Below, in pieces: positions 5,813 through 12,391 of a DNA stretch of 12,665 nt. The notes below the pieces were generated by a model, which worked only from the letters and a program-made list of their open reading frames with translations, searched no databases and had not been told where the DNA came from. The stretch spans positions 12,810-25,474 of the forward strand of contig MFQB01000013.1 in the NCBI GenBank assembly GCA_001784275.1, written 5' to 3'. Source of the stretch: Candidatus Magasanikbacteria bacterium RIFCSPHIGHO2_02_FULL_47_14. GTDB taxonomy: Bacteria; Patescibacteriota; Patescibacteriia; Magasanikbacterales; UBA922. A program made the translations under genes and the position numbers. Each line of letters starts with the position of its first letter. Position 1 is the first letter of the stretch.

Positions 5813-7855
5813 TTATTTGCCAACGCTGAATTCAGCAATTATTCTTTGCACTTCCTGCGGACTGGCACTTTCCCAGTGGGTCTTGAGTACATGAACAGCT
5901 TGAGGAGAGATGCGGCCTTTGTTTGTCAATAACTTGAGTTGGCCGGACGCACTTCCAAGGATTTCCCTTGCTTTCGCTAACTTTTTTTCGTCTATGTTTC
6001 CATCCGATTTTACTATACGTCCTAACTTTGTGAGCTCGTCGTACGCCTGTTGGAGTGGCTCAGGCAAAGAGGAGCGATATTCAACCATTCTTTTCTTTGC
6101 CGCCTCGCGGTCTGAAAGTTTCCGCTGCTTTTCATATTGTCTCTCACTTTCCTCGACCATCTCATCCGGACTATCAAGGTCGGATTCAGCCGCCAGAGAG
6201 TTGTCTTGGTATCGTGATCGCACCTTGGTCTCTGCTCCTTTGGCAGGAGCTGTTTTTCTCTCTATTTTTGCCGGAGGAGTTTTAGCAGGCTCTTGCGCGG
6301 CAGCCAGCTCTTGTGTTTTAGGACTTCGTGCAAACCTGGCCGCAGGGTCCTCTGTTGAAGCTTGTAGTTTTTTTCCAGAGGTTGTTTCTGCAGGAGGGTG
6401 GGATTTAGTCGCAGTAAAGGCCGGTTCTTCTGCTGGTTGGAAGTCAACCGCGCCACTTCTGGTTGCGAGCTGGGTAATGTGCAGTGTATCGGTTTTCCCT
6501 TTTTTTCGTTTTATCTTATTTTCTGATGAGTAGACCAACTCGCCGGTTGCCTTGCCGTTGACAAAGTGAGCCGACCGCACGGTTTCCCCAGTGGTTTTGT
6601 CGATAAAATAGACGGTTACCTCATTCCCTTTTTTACCAAATGGGATTATCCGCGCTTCTGTATCGGCTGCGAGCGGGAGTGTACCACCTTCCGGATGTTT
6701 TTTTAACAGTTGTTGAGCGCGTGCGTCGAGTTCAGTTCCTGGCGCTGTGAGGAATGGACGCATAGAGGCTGCAATTTCAGCACCTTCCGGTATATGCAGA
6801 TACGACCTGTCAAACGGCTTGACTTCGTAGTCGACGGTGCTTTCACCTAAGTGCTTGCGCATATCTTCCAAGTCTGCCTGTGACATTGCCTGGTTAAATT
6901 CCGCCTTATTTTTTTCAAACTCGCGTTCGACACCCCGCTGTCGATCAGCCATCATACCAGCAGGCCCGGCTGCGAATGCGCCTGCCAGACTTGCTGCTGC
7001 TGTCGTTGCACCCACGTATCTATTATCTGACAGTCGCCTCGGCGGTGTTGGAACTTCTGCGGCATTGGTTCGTTCAACCGCTGCAAGTAGCGCATCAAAT
7101 GCCTTTTTCTTGTCGTCCGGCAATCGATGATATTTGTTTATATTTCTATTGAAAAATCCTGCAGAGACCATCCCGCTTTGCTCAACGTCTATGCCAAAAA
7201 CGTCTCGTGCTTTTTGTAACAACTGAGAGTTTGTAAGTTGGTTTTCAGCGTAATTTATTTGCAGCTCTGCCTGAATGTGGCTTACATCCATGCGAGTTTT
7301 TGCATCAAGTTGAGACTTGCCAAAAAGACGCTTGAAAAAGCCGGCTTTTTTATGGTCTCCATTCAGGTTAAGGTCTATACCAAATTGTTCTTTTGCCTGG
7401 CGCAGTAGACGTTCTGTCGAAGACGAGAGCTGGGGAGCTTCAGGTGCAGGAGGGAGGGGTGGAAGAGATGTAGATTTTTCAATTCCATGCATGTCCCGCA
7501 GAGCCTGGGCTTTTTTTTCATCTACCTCTTCCTCAGTCTCAGGTAATTCAAAACGCGTAAGAGAAGTTTCATACATACTTCCTGCAAGCTGAGCTCGTTC
7601 TTCGCTTGCCTCTCTGTCAGCATCGGTATGAGTATCAGTTTCAGGTAATTCAAAAAATGGAATGTCGGGATGGTCTGGTTCTTTTGTTGTAAATCCACTT
7701 GCGGTGTCTTTCTCAGTAAGCTCAAAGAGTACCTTTTCTTTCGGTTCTTCGTTTTTTAATTTTCTTTCGGGTTGCTTTAGAGATTGGGGCTCTCTAGAGG
7801 AGCGACTAAATGTAGCATCGTCGCGGTCTGGGGTTGGGTAAGTTTCCCTATCCAT
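5813..7855 (-). CDS. Hypothetical 680-residue multi-repeat protein
   Basis: Family not recognised. In order: an acidic disordered N-terminus with three copies of a FEL-(T/P)-E motif (F44, F68, F102); a Pro-rich spacer (131-141); two copies of a ~60-residue unit with FGID and AGFF landmarks (149-200 and 210-262); an Ala/Gly-rich stretch (282-302) that is weakly hydrophobic and could insert in a membrane or be a flexible helix; a beta-rich part (about 340-465, with TVYFIDKTTGETV); a long Lys/Ala/Pro/Glu linker (475-575); and a helical C-terminal domain (590-680) that contains KSDGNIDEKKL and NKGRISPQAV. No signal peptide is seen. It is a single-gene unit with its own promoter and terminator, divergent from miaB. 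The ATG at 7855 gives a ~20-nt leader with no Shine-Dalgarno. Confidence 0.85.
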   Translation of the reverse strand: MDRETYPTPDRDDATFSRSSREPQSLKQPERKLKNEEPKEKVLFELTEKDTASGFTTKEPDHPDIPFFELPETDTHTDADREASEERAQLAGSMYETSLTRFELPETEEEVDEKKAQALRDMHGIEKSTSLPPLPPAPEAPQLSSSTERLLRQAKEQFGIDLNLNGDHKKAGFFKRLFGKSQLDAKTRMDVSHIQAELQINYAENQLTNSQLLQKARDVFGIDVEQSGMVSAGFFNRNINKYHRLPDDKKKAFDALLAAVERTNAAEVPTPPRRLSDNRYVGATTAAASLAGAFAAGPAGMMADRQRGVEREFEKNKAEFNQAMSQADLEDMRKHLGESTVDYEVKPFDRSYLHIPEGAEIAASMRPFLTAPGTELDARAQQLLKKHPEGGTLPLAADTEARIIPFGKKGNEVTVYFIDKTTGETVRSAHFVNGKATGELVYSSENKIKRKKGKTDTLHITQLATRSGAVDFQPAEEPAFTATKSHPPAETTSGKKLQASTEDPAARFARSPKTQELAAAQEPAKTPPAKIERKTAPAKGAETKVRSRYQDNSLAAESDLDSPDEMVEESERQYEKQRKLSDREAAKKRMVEYRSSLPEPLQQAYDELTKLGRIVKSDGNIDEKKLAKAREILGSASGQLKLLTNKGRISPQAVHVLKTHWESASPQEVQRIIAEFSVGK
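7070..7411 (-). repeat. Two-copy FGID...AGFF protein repeat in the 680-residue protein
   Basis: Residues 149-200 and 210-262 are related: (E/S)-x-LL-x-x-A before FGID (158-161 and 220-223), then AGFF (171-174 and 232-235), then a basic stretch and a closing helix. The offset is 61-62 residues. It is a diverged internal duplication of an unrecognised small domain. Confidence 0.75.
7532..7729 (-). repeat. Three FELPE-type short linear motifs in the 680-residue protein
   Basis: Residues 43-49 (LFELTEK), 67-73 (FFELPET) and 101-107 (RFELPET) repeat the same short motif in an otherwise acidic, disordered region, spaced by 24 and 34 residues. Such repeated short motifs often serve as docking sites; the partner is unknown. 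Confidence 0.65.
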
Positions 7856-7881
7856 AAGACGTATGATAAGAATTACCGTAT

Positions 7882-7910
7882 ATTATAGCATATTTTGGCT
7901 AATTTGTAAA
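7882..7910 (-). promoter_or_regulatory. Sigma-70 promoter of the 680-residue gene
   Basis: On the minus strand TTTACA (7910-7905), a 17-base spacer, then a perfect TATAAT (7887-7882). The predicted RNA start is about 20 nt before the ATG at 7855. It is divergent from the miaB promoter, with 21 bases between the two -35 elements. Confidence 0.82.
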
Positions 7911-7931
7911 TAAAAAATGCCGGTTGACTCC

Positions 7932-7959
7932 TTGATTTTCTCTCAATTTTTGCTATACT
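7932..7959 (+). promoter_or_regulatory. Promoter of the miaB-miaA operon, extended -10
   Basis: TATACT at 7954-7959 is preceded by TGC (extended -10), with TTGATT (7932-7937) 16 bases upstream as a fair -35. The expected RNA start is near 7966, only about five bases before ATG 7971, so the mRNA would be leaderless or nearly so. This promoter lies inside the longer reading frame that begins at 7917 and argues for the 7971 start. Confidence 0.75.
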
Positions 7960-7970
7960 CAGAGCAAAAT

Positions 7971-9311
7971 ATGGCAGATACGACTCCACAACTGAAATAT
8001 CATATTCTCACCTTTGGCTGTCAGATGAACAAGAACGACTCTGAGAGAGTAGAGTCGCTTCTTCGTGGTTTGAATATGACGACTACGCCGGCACCCGAAG
8101 ACGCTGATGTGATTTTGATGAACAGCTGCAGTGTCCGGCAAAAGGCAGAAGATAGAATTTACGGTATGGCCCGCAACTTTGCTCAACTTAAGGAAAAAAA
8201 CCCAAATTTGATTATCTGCGTCACAGGCTGTATGCCTGGCCGGGATAAGGACGGTGGTATGCGAGAAAAGCTGCCCGGAGTTGATCTGTTTTTTCCCACC
8301 AAAGACATGATTCACTTGCCAAAGTGGCTCGGTGAGCTGAACCCGGGCATACGGCCCCTCGACGATTTGGAAAAAGATTACTTTGCTTTGCATCCGACAC
8401 TGACAAAAACCTACCAGGCATTTGTCACGATTCAGACCGGATGTAATCACTTTTGTACCTATTGCGTTGTGCCGTTTTCTCGTGGGCTGGAAGTCAACCG
8501 GTCTTTGAAACAAATTTTGGACGAGACGCGCCACTTGGCCGAGACAGGTTGTAAGGAAGTCACGCTTCTTGGTCAGATTGTGAATCACTACGTGGCGCCA
8601 GACCCTCAATTTTTTTCACCACAAAATCCATACACCAACAGCGATTTTGCAAAGTTGCTTTGGGAGGTAAGTCAAATTCCTGGGATTGAGCGGATTCATT
8701 GGACCGCCCCGCACCCCATTTTTATGACCGATGAGGTGATCGATGCTCTTGCGTTACCAAAACAAGTGAACTACTTGCATCTGCCGGTCCAGTCGGGAAA
8801 CAACGAGGTGCTCCGTCGTATGAACCGCCGGCATACCCGCGAGTTCTACATTGAAACCATTAAAAAAATCCGCGCGGCTCGACCTGATATTGCCATTGGC
8901 ACAGATATTATTGTCGGCTTTTGCGGAGAGACAGATGAGCAGTTCCGTGATACAGTAGAGCTGTATAAAGAGTGCGATTTTGATATCTCTTATAATGCGC
9001 AGTATTCTCAACGGTCCGGGACGCTCGCAGTCAAAGCGTTTCGAGACGATGTGCCACAAGCGGAAAAACGTCGTCGATGGTGGGTGCTCCAGGAGTTGAT
9101 GGAAGATATTGTCAAAAAGAAAAATCAGAAGTATGTAAACAGCGCGGTCTCTGTCTTGGTTGAGCAGTGGTCACACGGCTGGTGCGAGGGCAACTCGTTT
9201 GAGATGAAGCGGGTCCGATTCAAAGGCGATCAGTCTTTGATCGGCTGTATCTGCCCTGTCGAAATATATAAAGCAGAAGAGTGGATGTTATGGGGGAGAG
9301 CCTCAACATGA
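7971..9311 (+). CDS. miaB: tRNA-2-methylthio-N6-dimethylallyladenosine synthase MiaB
   Basis: MiaB is a radical-SAM methylthiotransferase that adds the 2-methylthio group to i6A at tRNA position 37, using two 4Fe-4S clusters. Numbered from ATG 7971 (446 residues): the N-terminal UPF0004 domain has its three cluster cysteines C17 (FGCQMN), C53 (NSCSVR) and C87 (TGCMPG). The radical-SAM CxxxCxxC is C158, C162, C165 (GCNHFCTYC). LHLPVQSGNNEVLRRMNR and the C-terminal TRAM domain (from about residue 385) fit MiaB rather than RimO or MtaB. Differences from the usual family pattern: GQIVNHY for GQNVNSY, SRGLEV for RGRE, and GFCGET for GFPGET. The frame extends up to ATG 7917, but that start would place the promoter inside the gene; 7971 is preferred. 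It overlaps miaA by four bases. Confidence 0.95.
   Translation: MADTTPQLKYHILTFGCQMNKNDSERVESLLRGLNMTTTPAPEDADVILMNSCSVRQKAEDRIYGMARNFAQLKEKNPNLIICVTGCMPGRDKDGGMREKLPGVDLFFPTKDMIHLPKWLGELNPGIRPLDDLEKDYFALHPTLTKTYQAFVTIQTGCNHFCTYCVVPFSRGLEVNRSLKQILDETRHLAETGCKEVTLLGQIVNHYVAPDPQFFSPQNPYTNSDFAKLLWEVSQIPGIERIHWTAPHPIFMTDEVIDALALPKQVNYLHLPVQSGNNEVLRRMNRRHTREFYIETIKKIRAARPDIAIGTDIIVGFCGETDEQFRDTVELYKECDFDISYNAQYSQRSGTLAVKAFRDDVPQAEKRRRWWVLQELMEDIVKKKNQKYVNSAVSVLVEQWSHGWCEGNSFEMKRVRFKGDQSLIGCICPVEIYKAEEWMLWGRAST
9293..9298 (+). promoter_or_regulatory. Ribosome binding site of miaA
   Basis: GGGGAG lies nine bases before ATG 9308 and inside the end of miaB. It supports 9308 as the miaA start over GTG 9281 and ATG 9290 in the same frame, which have no comparable upstream purine run. 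Confidence 0.55.
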
Positions 9312-10267
9312 AAGTTATGTCACTTAATTCCGCATTGCCAAAAGTAGTTGTCCTTCTTGGGCCAACGGTTTCCGGAAAGACCGCGTGGTCTCTTGAGTTT
9401 ACCAAAAAGTTTAATGGCGAAGTTATCTCAGCAGACTCGCGTCAGGTGTACAAAAAGATGGACATTGGAACGGCCAAGGTCCCGGGACGGTGGCGGTGGA
9501 AGGCAAACTGGCGGGGTTTGCGGCACTCGTATTTTGTTGGCGATATTGCCCATCATCTGGTTGATTTTTTGGATCCGGGAGAGGTGTTTACTGTTGCGCA
9601 GTTTCGTGACCAAGCGATTAAATACGTGAAATTGGCATATAAAAATGAGCGGGTGCCATTCGTTGTCGGCGGAACCGGTCTCTATATCTCCGCGCTTGTA
9701 GATAATTTGCGTATCCCGCGCGTTGCGCCGAATTTAAAATTGAGGCGCAGCTTGTCAGAAAAAAGCAGCGAACATCTCATGCATCTGTTACGTACGCTCG
9801 ATGAAGAGGCTGCTGATACCATTGACCCAAACAACAAACGAAGAATTGTACGAGCTTTGGAAGTGTGCATTTTAAGTGGGGAACCATTCTCTCAACAACG
9901 GAAAAAAGGGGAGCCGATGTTCGAATTTTTGCAGATCGGCATTGATGTGCCGCGTGAAGAACTATACCAACGGATTGATATGCGAGTTGACGATATGATG
10001 CGCCGGGGGTTGTTATCAGAAATTGAAAATTTGCTCAGACAAAAATACAGTTGGGACCTGCCGAGTATGAGCGGGATCGGGTATCGTCAGTTTAAGGGAT
10101 ATTTCGACGGTACCATAACGAAACGAGAGTGCGTTGAGAACTTAAAAAAAGACAGTCACCGATTTGCACGGCGTCAAATTACCTGGTTTAAACGGGATGA
10201 TCGTATTCAGTGGTGCAAGACAATGGATGAAGCGGAAGCGCTTGTCGCGAAGTTTTTGAGTGTTTGA
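9308..10267 (+). CDS. miaA: tRNA dimethylallyltransferase MiaA
   Basis: MiaA transfers a dimethylallyl group from DMAPP to N6 of A37 in tRNAs reading UNN codons, making the i6A that MiaB then methylthiolates. With ATG 9308 the protein has 319 residues, normal for the family. It shows the P-loop GPTVSGKT, the substrate motif ISADSRQVYKKMDIGTAK, HHLVDFLDP, VVGGTGLYISAL, RRIVRALEV with SGEPFS, SGIGYRQF and a C-terminal RFARRQITWFKRD. Between TAKVP and HHLVD there is a Trp/Arg-rich stretch (GRWRWKANWRG) longer than usual. The start overlaps the miaB stop as ATGA (9308-9311), typical of translational coupling; GTG 9281 would add nine residues upstream and is less likely. The stop TGA (10265-10267) also belongs to the promoter of the next gene. 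Confidence 0.95.
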   Translation: MKVMSLNSALPKVVVLLGPTVSGKTAWSLEFTKKFNGEVISADSRQVYKKMDIGTAKVPGRWRWKANWRGLRHSYFVGDIAHHLVDFLDPGEVFTVAQFRDQAIKYVKLAYKNERVPFVVGGTGLYISALVDNLRIPRVAPNLKLRRSLSEKSSEHLMHLLRTLDEEAADTIDPNNKRRIVRALEVCILSGEPFSQQRKKGEPMFEFLQIGIDVPREELYQRIDMRVDDMMRRGLLSEIENLLRQKYSWDLPSMSGIGYRQFKGYFDGTITKRECVENLKKDSHRFARRQITWFKRDDRIQWCKTMDEAEALVAKFLSV

Positions 10268-10273
10268 TATACT
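10265..10273 (+). promoter_or_regulatory. Extended -10 promoter giving a leaderless mRNA
   Basis: TGA-TATACT: the TG of an extended -10 element is supplied by the miaA stop codon, followed by TATACT (10268-10273). Only six bases separate it from the ATG at 10280, so the RNA should start at or next to the A of the start codon. No good -35 is seen at 17 bases, as is tolerated with an extended -10. Confidence 0.65.
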
Positions 10274-10279
10274 ATTTTT

Positions 10280-10972
10280 ATGTCACTCAACCTTCCACCG
10301 ACTTTACCAGGTTCTTCACGACCAAACACAGGGTTGCCGTTTGGCGGTGTTCAGCGTGCGCAAAATTTGGCAACGACAAAGTTGCGACAACACGTTGAGC
10401 GAGAGAACGCAGCCGTGTCTGTGAATCAGGCACTGTCTCGCACCCCAAACGCGCAGAGCGGATATCAAAAATCAACCTCGATTCATCACTTGGACGGAAG
10501 TAAGTCGACGATCTCTGCCGTGACAAACGACCGTGCGAAGCGGTCTGTCTATGATACTGAGTATTATGACGAAGAGGCGGACAAAAAATGGTATGACTAT
10601 GTCCGTCGCCTGAGCGTTCAACGGAAGGCGAAACAGGCAGAAGCAGTAGAAGAAGAGCCCACTGGAAACAGTCGGTATGCTTTTGGGTTAAAAGGTGGAA
10701 AGAATTTGAAGGTAACGGGTGTTTCCGGGCTTCACAAACACATGGGGAAGTTTTTCAAGAAATATCGAGGAACCTATTCTAATCTTTCGTCAAAAGATAA
10801 AGCTTTTTTTGAGGGTATGGTGACACAGTATGCCAAACACAAGACCACCGGGTCGTCGTTTGGTTTTAGTGATAAGCGTCGAATGAGATGGGATGTGGAA
10901 AAGGCACGGCGACAAGGAACGATCAGCTACGAAGATTCGCGCGATTTTAAAAAACTTATTGATAACTTTTAG
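10280..10972 (+). CDS. Hypothetical 230-residue basic protein
   Basis: Family not recognised. The N-terminal 70 residues are low in charge and Ser/Thr/Asn/Pro-rich, probably disordered. A Tyr/acidic patch (YDTEYYDEEADKKWYDYVRR, 91-110) follows, and the C-terminal part (150-230) is helical and Lys/Arg-rich, ending in GTISYEDSRDFKKL, which resembles the GDISYRDLRDKEKNLL of the 232-residue protein at 3806-4504. It has no signal peptide, membrane helix or cysteine. It follows miaA by 12 bases but appears to have its own promoter and a leaderless start. Its TAG stop overlaps the stop of pyrF on the other strand. Binding to nucleic acid is possible from its charge, but nothing specific supports it. 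Confidence 0.8.
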   Translation: MSLNLPPTLPGSSRPNTGLPFGGVQRAQNLATTKLRQHVERENAAVSVNQALSRTPNAQSGYQKSTSIHHLDGSKSTISAVTNDRAKRSVYDTEYYDEEADKKWYDYVRRLSVQRKAKQAEAVEEEPTGNSRYAFGLKGGKNLKVTGVSGLHKHMGKFFKKYRGTYSNLSSKDKAFFEGMVTQYAKHKTTGSSFGFSDKRRMRWDVEKARRQGTISYEDSRDFKKLIDNF

Positions 10973-11733
10973 AAGTTGTTGGCAGCTTCCCAGGCGATCT
11001 CTTGGTAGCGGTTTGCTGCTGCCTGTGGATCGTGAGATTTAGTGATCCCTCTCCCCACAATAATAATGTCTGCCCCCTGCTTTATTGCTTCTTCAGGGCT
11101 TTGATACTGTTGCCCCAGTCGATCTGCTTCGCGGTTGATATGAACACCGGGTGTAAAGTGGATAAATTGAGGATTGTTGCTCACGTTACCGTTTGAAATA
11201 AAACCGATAGCAAAGTCAGTATGGCCTTCTGCCATTCGAACCGCCTCAGCAGTATATTCCGAGCTGATCAGGTTGTCTTTTGTAGTCATCTGAGCAAGCA
11301 ATAAAAGACCCCGTCCTTTGCGGAGGCCAATTTCTTTTAGCCCTTCAATAACTCCAGGGCCGACGATGGGATGGGCGTTGATAATGTCTGCCCAGTCTGC
11401 AATATGATAAATTCCATCTTGATATTGATGCCTTACCGCGATCCCGATATCAGCAAACGTATGGTCTTCAAATAGCAAAAAATTATGTTTTTCAGAGAGT
11501 CGTTGCAGTCGAATAATCAAGTCTTCGTCGAAATCGTTGATTGTGTCTGTGCGGGTTTTTAGTACGCAGATTGATGGAGCAACCGCTTCAGCTAGCTCGA
11601 GCAGTTCTTTTTTGGTGGTGACATCAACTGCGACACATAAGTTAGTCTCCTTTTCCTCCATGATGCCAAACAATCGGCGCGCGGTAGGGTTTTTGGACAG
11701 CTCAGCGCGTTGTTTATAGGAAAGTTTTGGCAT
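10969..11733 (-). CDS. pyrF: Orotidine 5'-phosphate decarboxylase family protein, catalytic lysine replaced by threonine
   Basis: OMP decarboxylase makes UMP from OMP in the last step of pyrimidine synthesis. The 254-residue protein follows the yeast-like branch from end to end: CVAVDVTT (D37), CVLKTRTD (K59), LLFEDHTFADIG (D90, D95), ADWADIINAH, GLLLLAQMTTK, FTPGVHINREADRLGQQY and the phosphate-binding IIIVGRGI (R228). In active enzymes the third motif reads EDRKFADIG, whose lysine protonates C6; here that position is T92 (codon ACG, one base from AAG), with H91 for Arg. The other three members of the Lys-Asp-Lys-Asp charge network are kept. It may therefore be inactive, altered in function, or carry a sequencing error. 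No other pyrimidine gene is in view. The ATG at 11733 has a ~9-nt leader and no Shine-Dalgarno. Confidence 0.92.
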   Translation of the reverse strand: MPKLSYKQRAELSKNPTARRLFGIMEEKETNLCVAVDVTTKKELLELAEAVAPSICVLKTRTDTINDFDEDLIIRLQRLSEKHNFLLFEDHTFADIGIAVRHQYQDGIYHIADWADIINAHPIVGPGVIEGLKEIGLRKGRGLLLLAQMTTKDNLISSEYTAEAVRMAEGHTDFAIGFISNGNVSNNPQFIHFTPGVHINREADRLGQQYQSPEEAIKQGADIIIVGRGITKSHDPQAAANRYQEIAWEAANNF

Positions 11734-11748
11734 AGGGTATGAACACGT

Positions 11749-11777
11749 ATGGTATCGGTTTCGTTTTTAAATGTCAA
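11749..11777 (-). promoter_or_regulatory. Promoter of pyrF
   Basis: On the minus strand a perfect TTGACA (11777-11772), a 17-base spacer and TACCAT (11754-11749, four of six matches). The predicted RNA start leaves a leader of only about nine bases before the ATG at 11733. Confidence 0.65.
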
Positions 11778-11785
11778 AACACTGC

Positions 11786-11814
11786 TTGACCGACGTCGTA
11801 TTTTAGTATATGAG
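11786..11814 (+). promoter_or_regulatory. Possible promoter of the small GC-rich gene, divergent from pyrF
   Basis: TTGACC (11786-11791), 17 bases, then TATGAG (11809-11814). The -35 lies only eight bases from the pyrF -35 on the other strand, so the two promoters are back to back. The -10 match is weak. Confidence 0.45.
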
Positions 11815-11838
11815 TAGATGTGCGTTTGGACTATTTTG

Positions 11839-11857
11839 CCTCCAAAAGGAGGAGGAG
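11839..11857 (+). promoter_or_regulatory. Strong Shine-Dalgarno partly enclosed in a small hairpin
   Basis: AGGAGGAGGAG runs up to the ATG at 11858; AGGAGG (11847-11852) is five bases from that ATG and eleven from ATG 11864. Just upstream CCTCC (11839-11843) can pair with GGAGG (11848-11852) around an AAAA loop, which would cover the first half of the site. It is one of only two strong Shine-Dalgarno sequences in the window. Confidence 0.7.
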
Positions 11858-12190
11858 ATGACGATGGTAGAGCGACACTGGCACATCACGAAGCCTCTGC
11901 GAGACGCATATGGTACTGGTGGAAGCCGACGGGTGCGGCTGGTCTTCAAGATCGAGGGTGCGGCGAATGCCGCGGTATACCTCGATGTGATGACCGAGCA
12001 TCGAATCTTCGTCGTTGACGAAGAAACTCGGGAGCGTCTCAACGCTGTCCGCCGCACCGGGAACTGGGGAGGCAACCGCGTCCTCGAGGTCGTCCTCGGA
12101 AGCGGCTGCGGCTGGAACATCCTCGGGACCGTGGCCGGAGGACTCGCGACCTACGCCGAGTCGGTGGAGGCCGTCCGCGATTCCGGGTAG
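11858..12190 (+). CDS. Hypothetical 110-residue protein, GC-rich gene
   Basis: Family not recognised. The sequence alternates strands and turns: RVRLVFKIEG, AAVYLDVMT, HRIFVVD, then a helix (ETRERLNAVRR), RVLEVVLGSG and an Ala/Gly-rich segment near 88-100 (NILGTVAGGLATYA), suggesting a compact beta-rich fold. There is no signal peptide. The frame is open from ATG 11810, but the strong Shine-Dalgarno places the start at 11858 (or 11864). Two 60-base rows of this gene count 58% and 67% G+C, against 33% in a row of the gene at 10280, so composition differs from its left neighbours. A strong terminator follows. Transfer from elsewhere, or a distinct class of small genes, are both possible. Confidence 0.7.
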   Translation: MTMVERHWHITKPLRDAYGTGGSRRVRLVFKIEGAANAAVYLDVMTEHRIFVVDEETRERLNAVRRTGNWGGNRVLEVVLGSGCGWNILGTVAGGLATYAESVEAVRDSG

Positions 12191-12219
12191 CTCACCAGTC
12201 CCGCGTTTTCGTTTCATCT

Positions 12220-12258
12220 CCAAGACCGCCCCGATCAACATCGGGGCGCTTGGTTTTT
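12220..12258 (+). terminator. Rho-independent terminator of the small GC-rich gene
   Basis: A 9-bp stem CGCCCCGAT (12227-12235) with ATCGGGGCG (12240-12248) around a CAAC loop is extended by CCAAG/CTTGG (12220-12224 with 12249-12253) across a 2-base bulge, followed by five T (12254-12258). Confidence 0.92.
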
Positions 12259-12334
12259 AATAAACTCTTGCCATGACGGAAAGACCTCCAACAGAACGGT
12301 CGAGAGCAGGAATCAAATGTGGACACTTTTCAGT

Positions 12335-12364
12335 TTGACAGAGACATATTCTTGGTGATAGAAC
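12335..12364 (+). promoter_or_regulatory. Promoter of the right-edge membrane-protein gene
   Basis: A perfect TTGACA (12335-12340) is followed after 18 bases by TAGAAC (12359-12364), itself preceded by TGA as an extended -10. The leader to the ATG at 12392 would be about 20 nt. Together with the Shine-Dalgarno it supports the partial gene that follows. Confidence 0.6.
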
Positions 12365-12381
12365 CAGATATGTCACAACTC

Positions 12382-12387
12382 GGAGGG
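12382..12387 (+). promoter_or_regulatory. Shine-Dalgarno of the right-edge gene
   Basis: GGAGGG ends four bases before ATG 12392, a close match to the anti-Shine-Dalgarno. It decides this start, since the overlapping frame beginning at 12319 has no such site. Confidence 0.7.
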
Positions 12388-12391
12388 TGTC

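Noticed and set aside
5910..6533. 207-codon plus-strand frame opposite the 680-residue gene
   Set aside because: Ser/Phe-rich translation typical of the reverse of a charged protein, no promoter or Shine-Dalgarno, and the minus frame is better supported.
7917..7970. Upstream ATG of the miaB frame at 7917
   Set aside because: The added 18 residues do not look like MiaB, and the -35/-10 elements for miaB lie inside that stretch; ATG 7971 fits the family N-terminus.
7959..8609. 216-codon minus-strand frame opposite miaB
   Set aside because: Lies wholly across the clear miaB coding sequence and has no family features.
9281..9307. GTG 9281 or ATG 9290 as the miaA start
   Set aside because: The GGGGAG site and the ATGA overlap with the miaB stop favour ATG 9308; the extra residues are not part of the family.
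11831..12241. 136-codon minus-strand frame opposite the small GC-rich gene
   Set aside because: GC-rich DNA leaves several frames open; only the plus frame has a Shine-Dalgarno at its start and a correctly oriented terminator at its end.
12273..12338. 21-codon plus-strand frame between the terminator and the right-edge gene
   Set aside because: Very short, no Shine-Dalgarno, and its end overlaps the -35 of the next gene; no evidence that it is translated.
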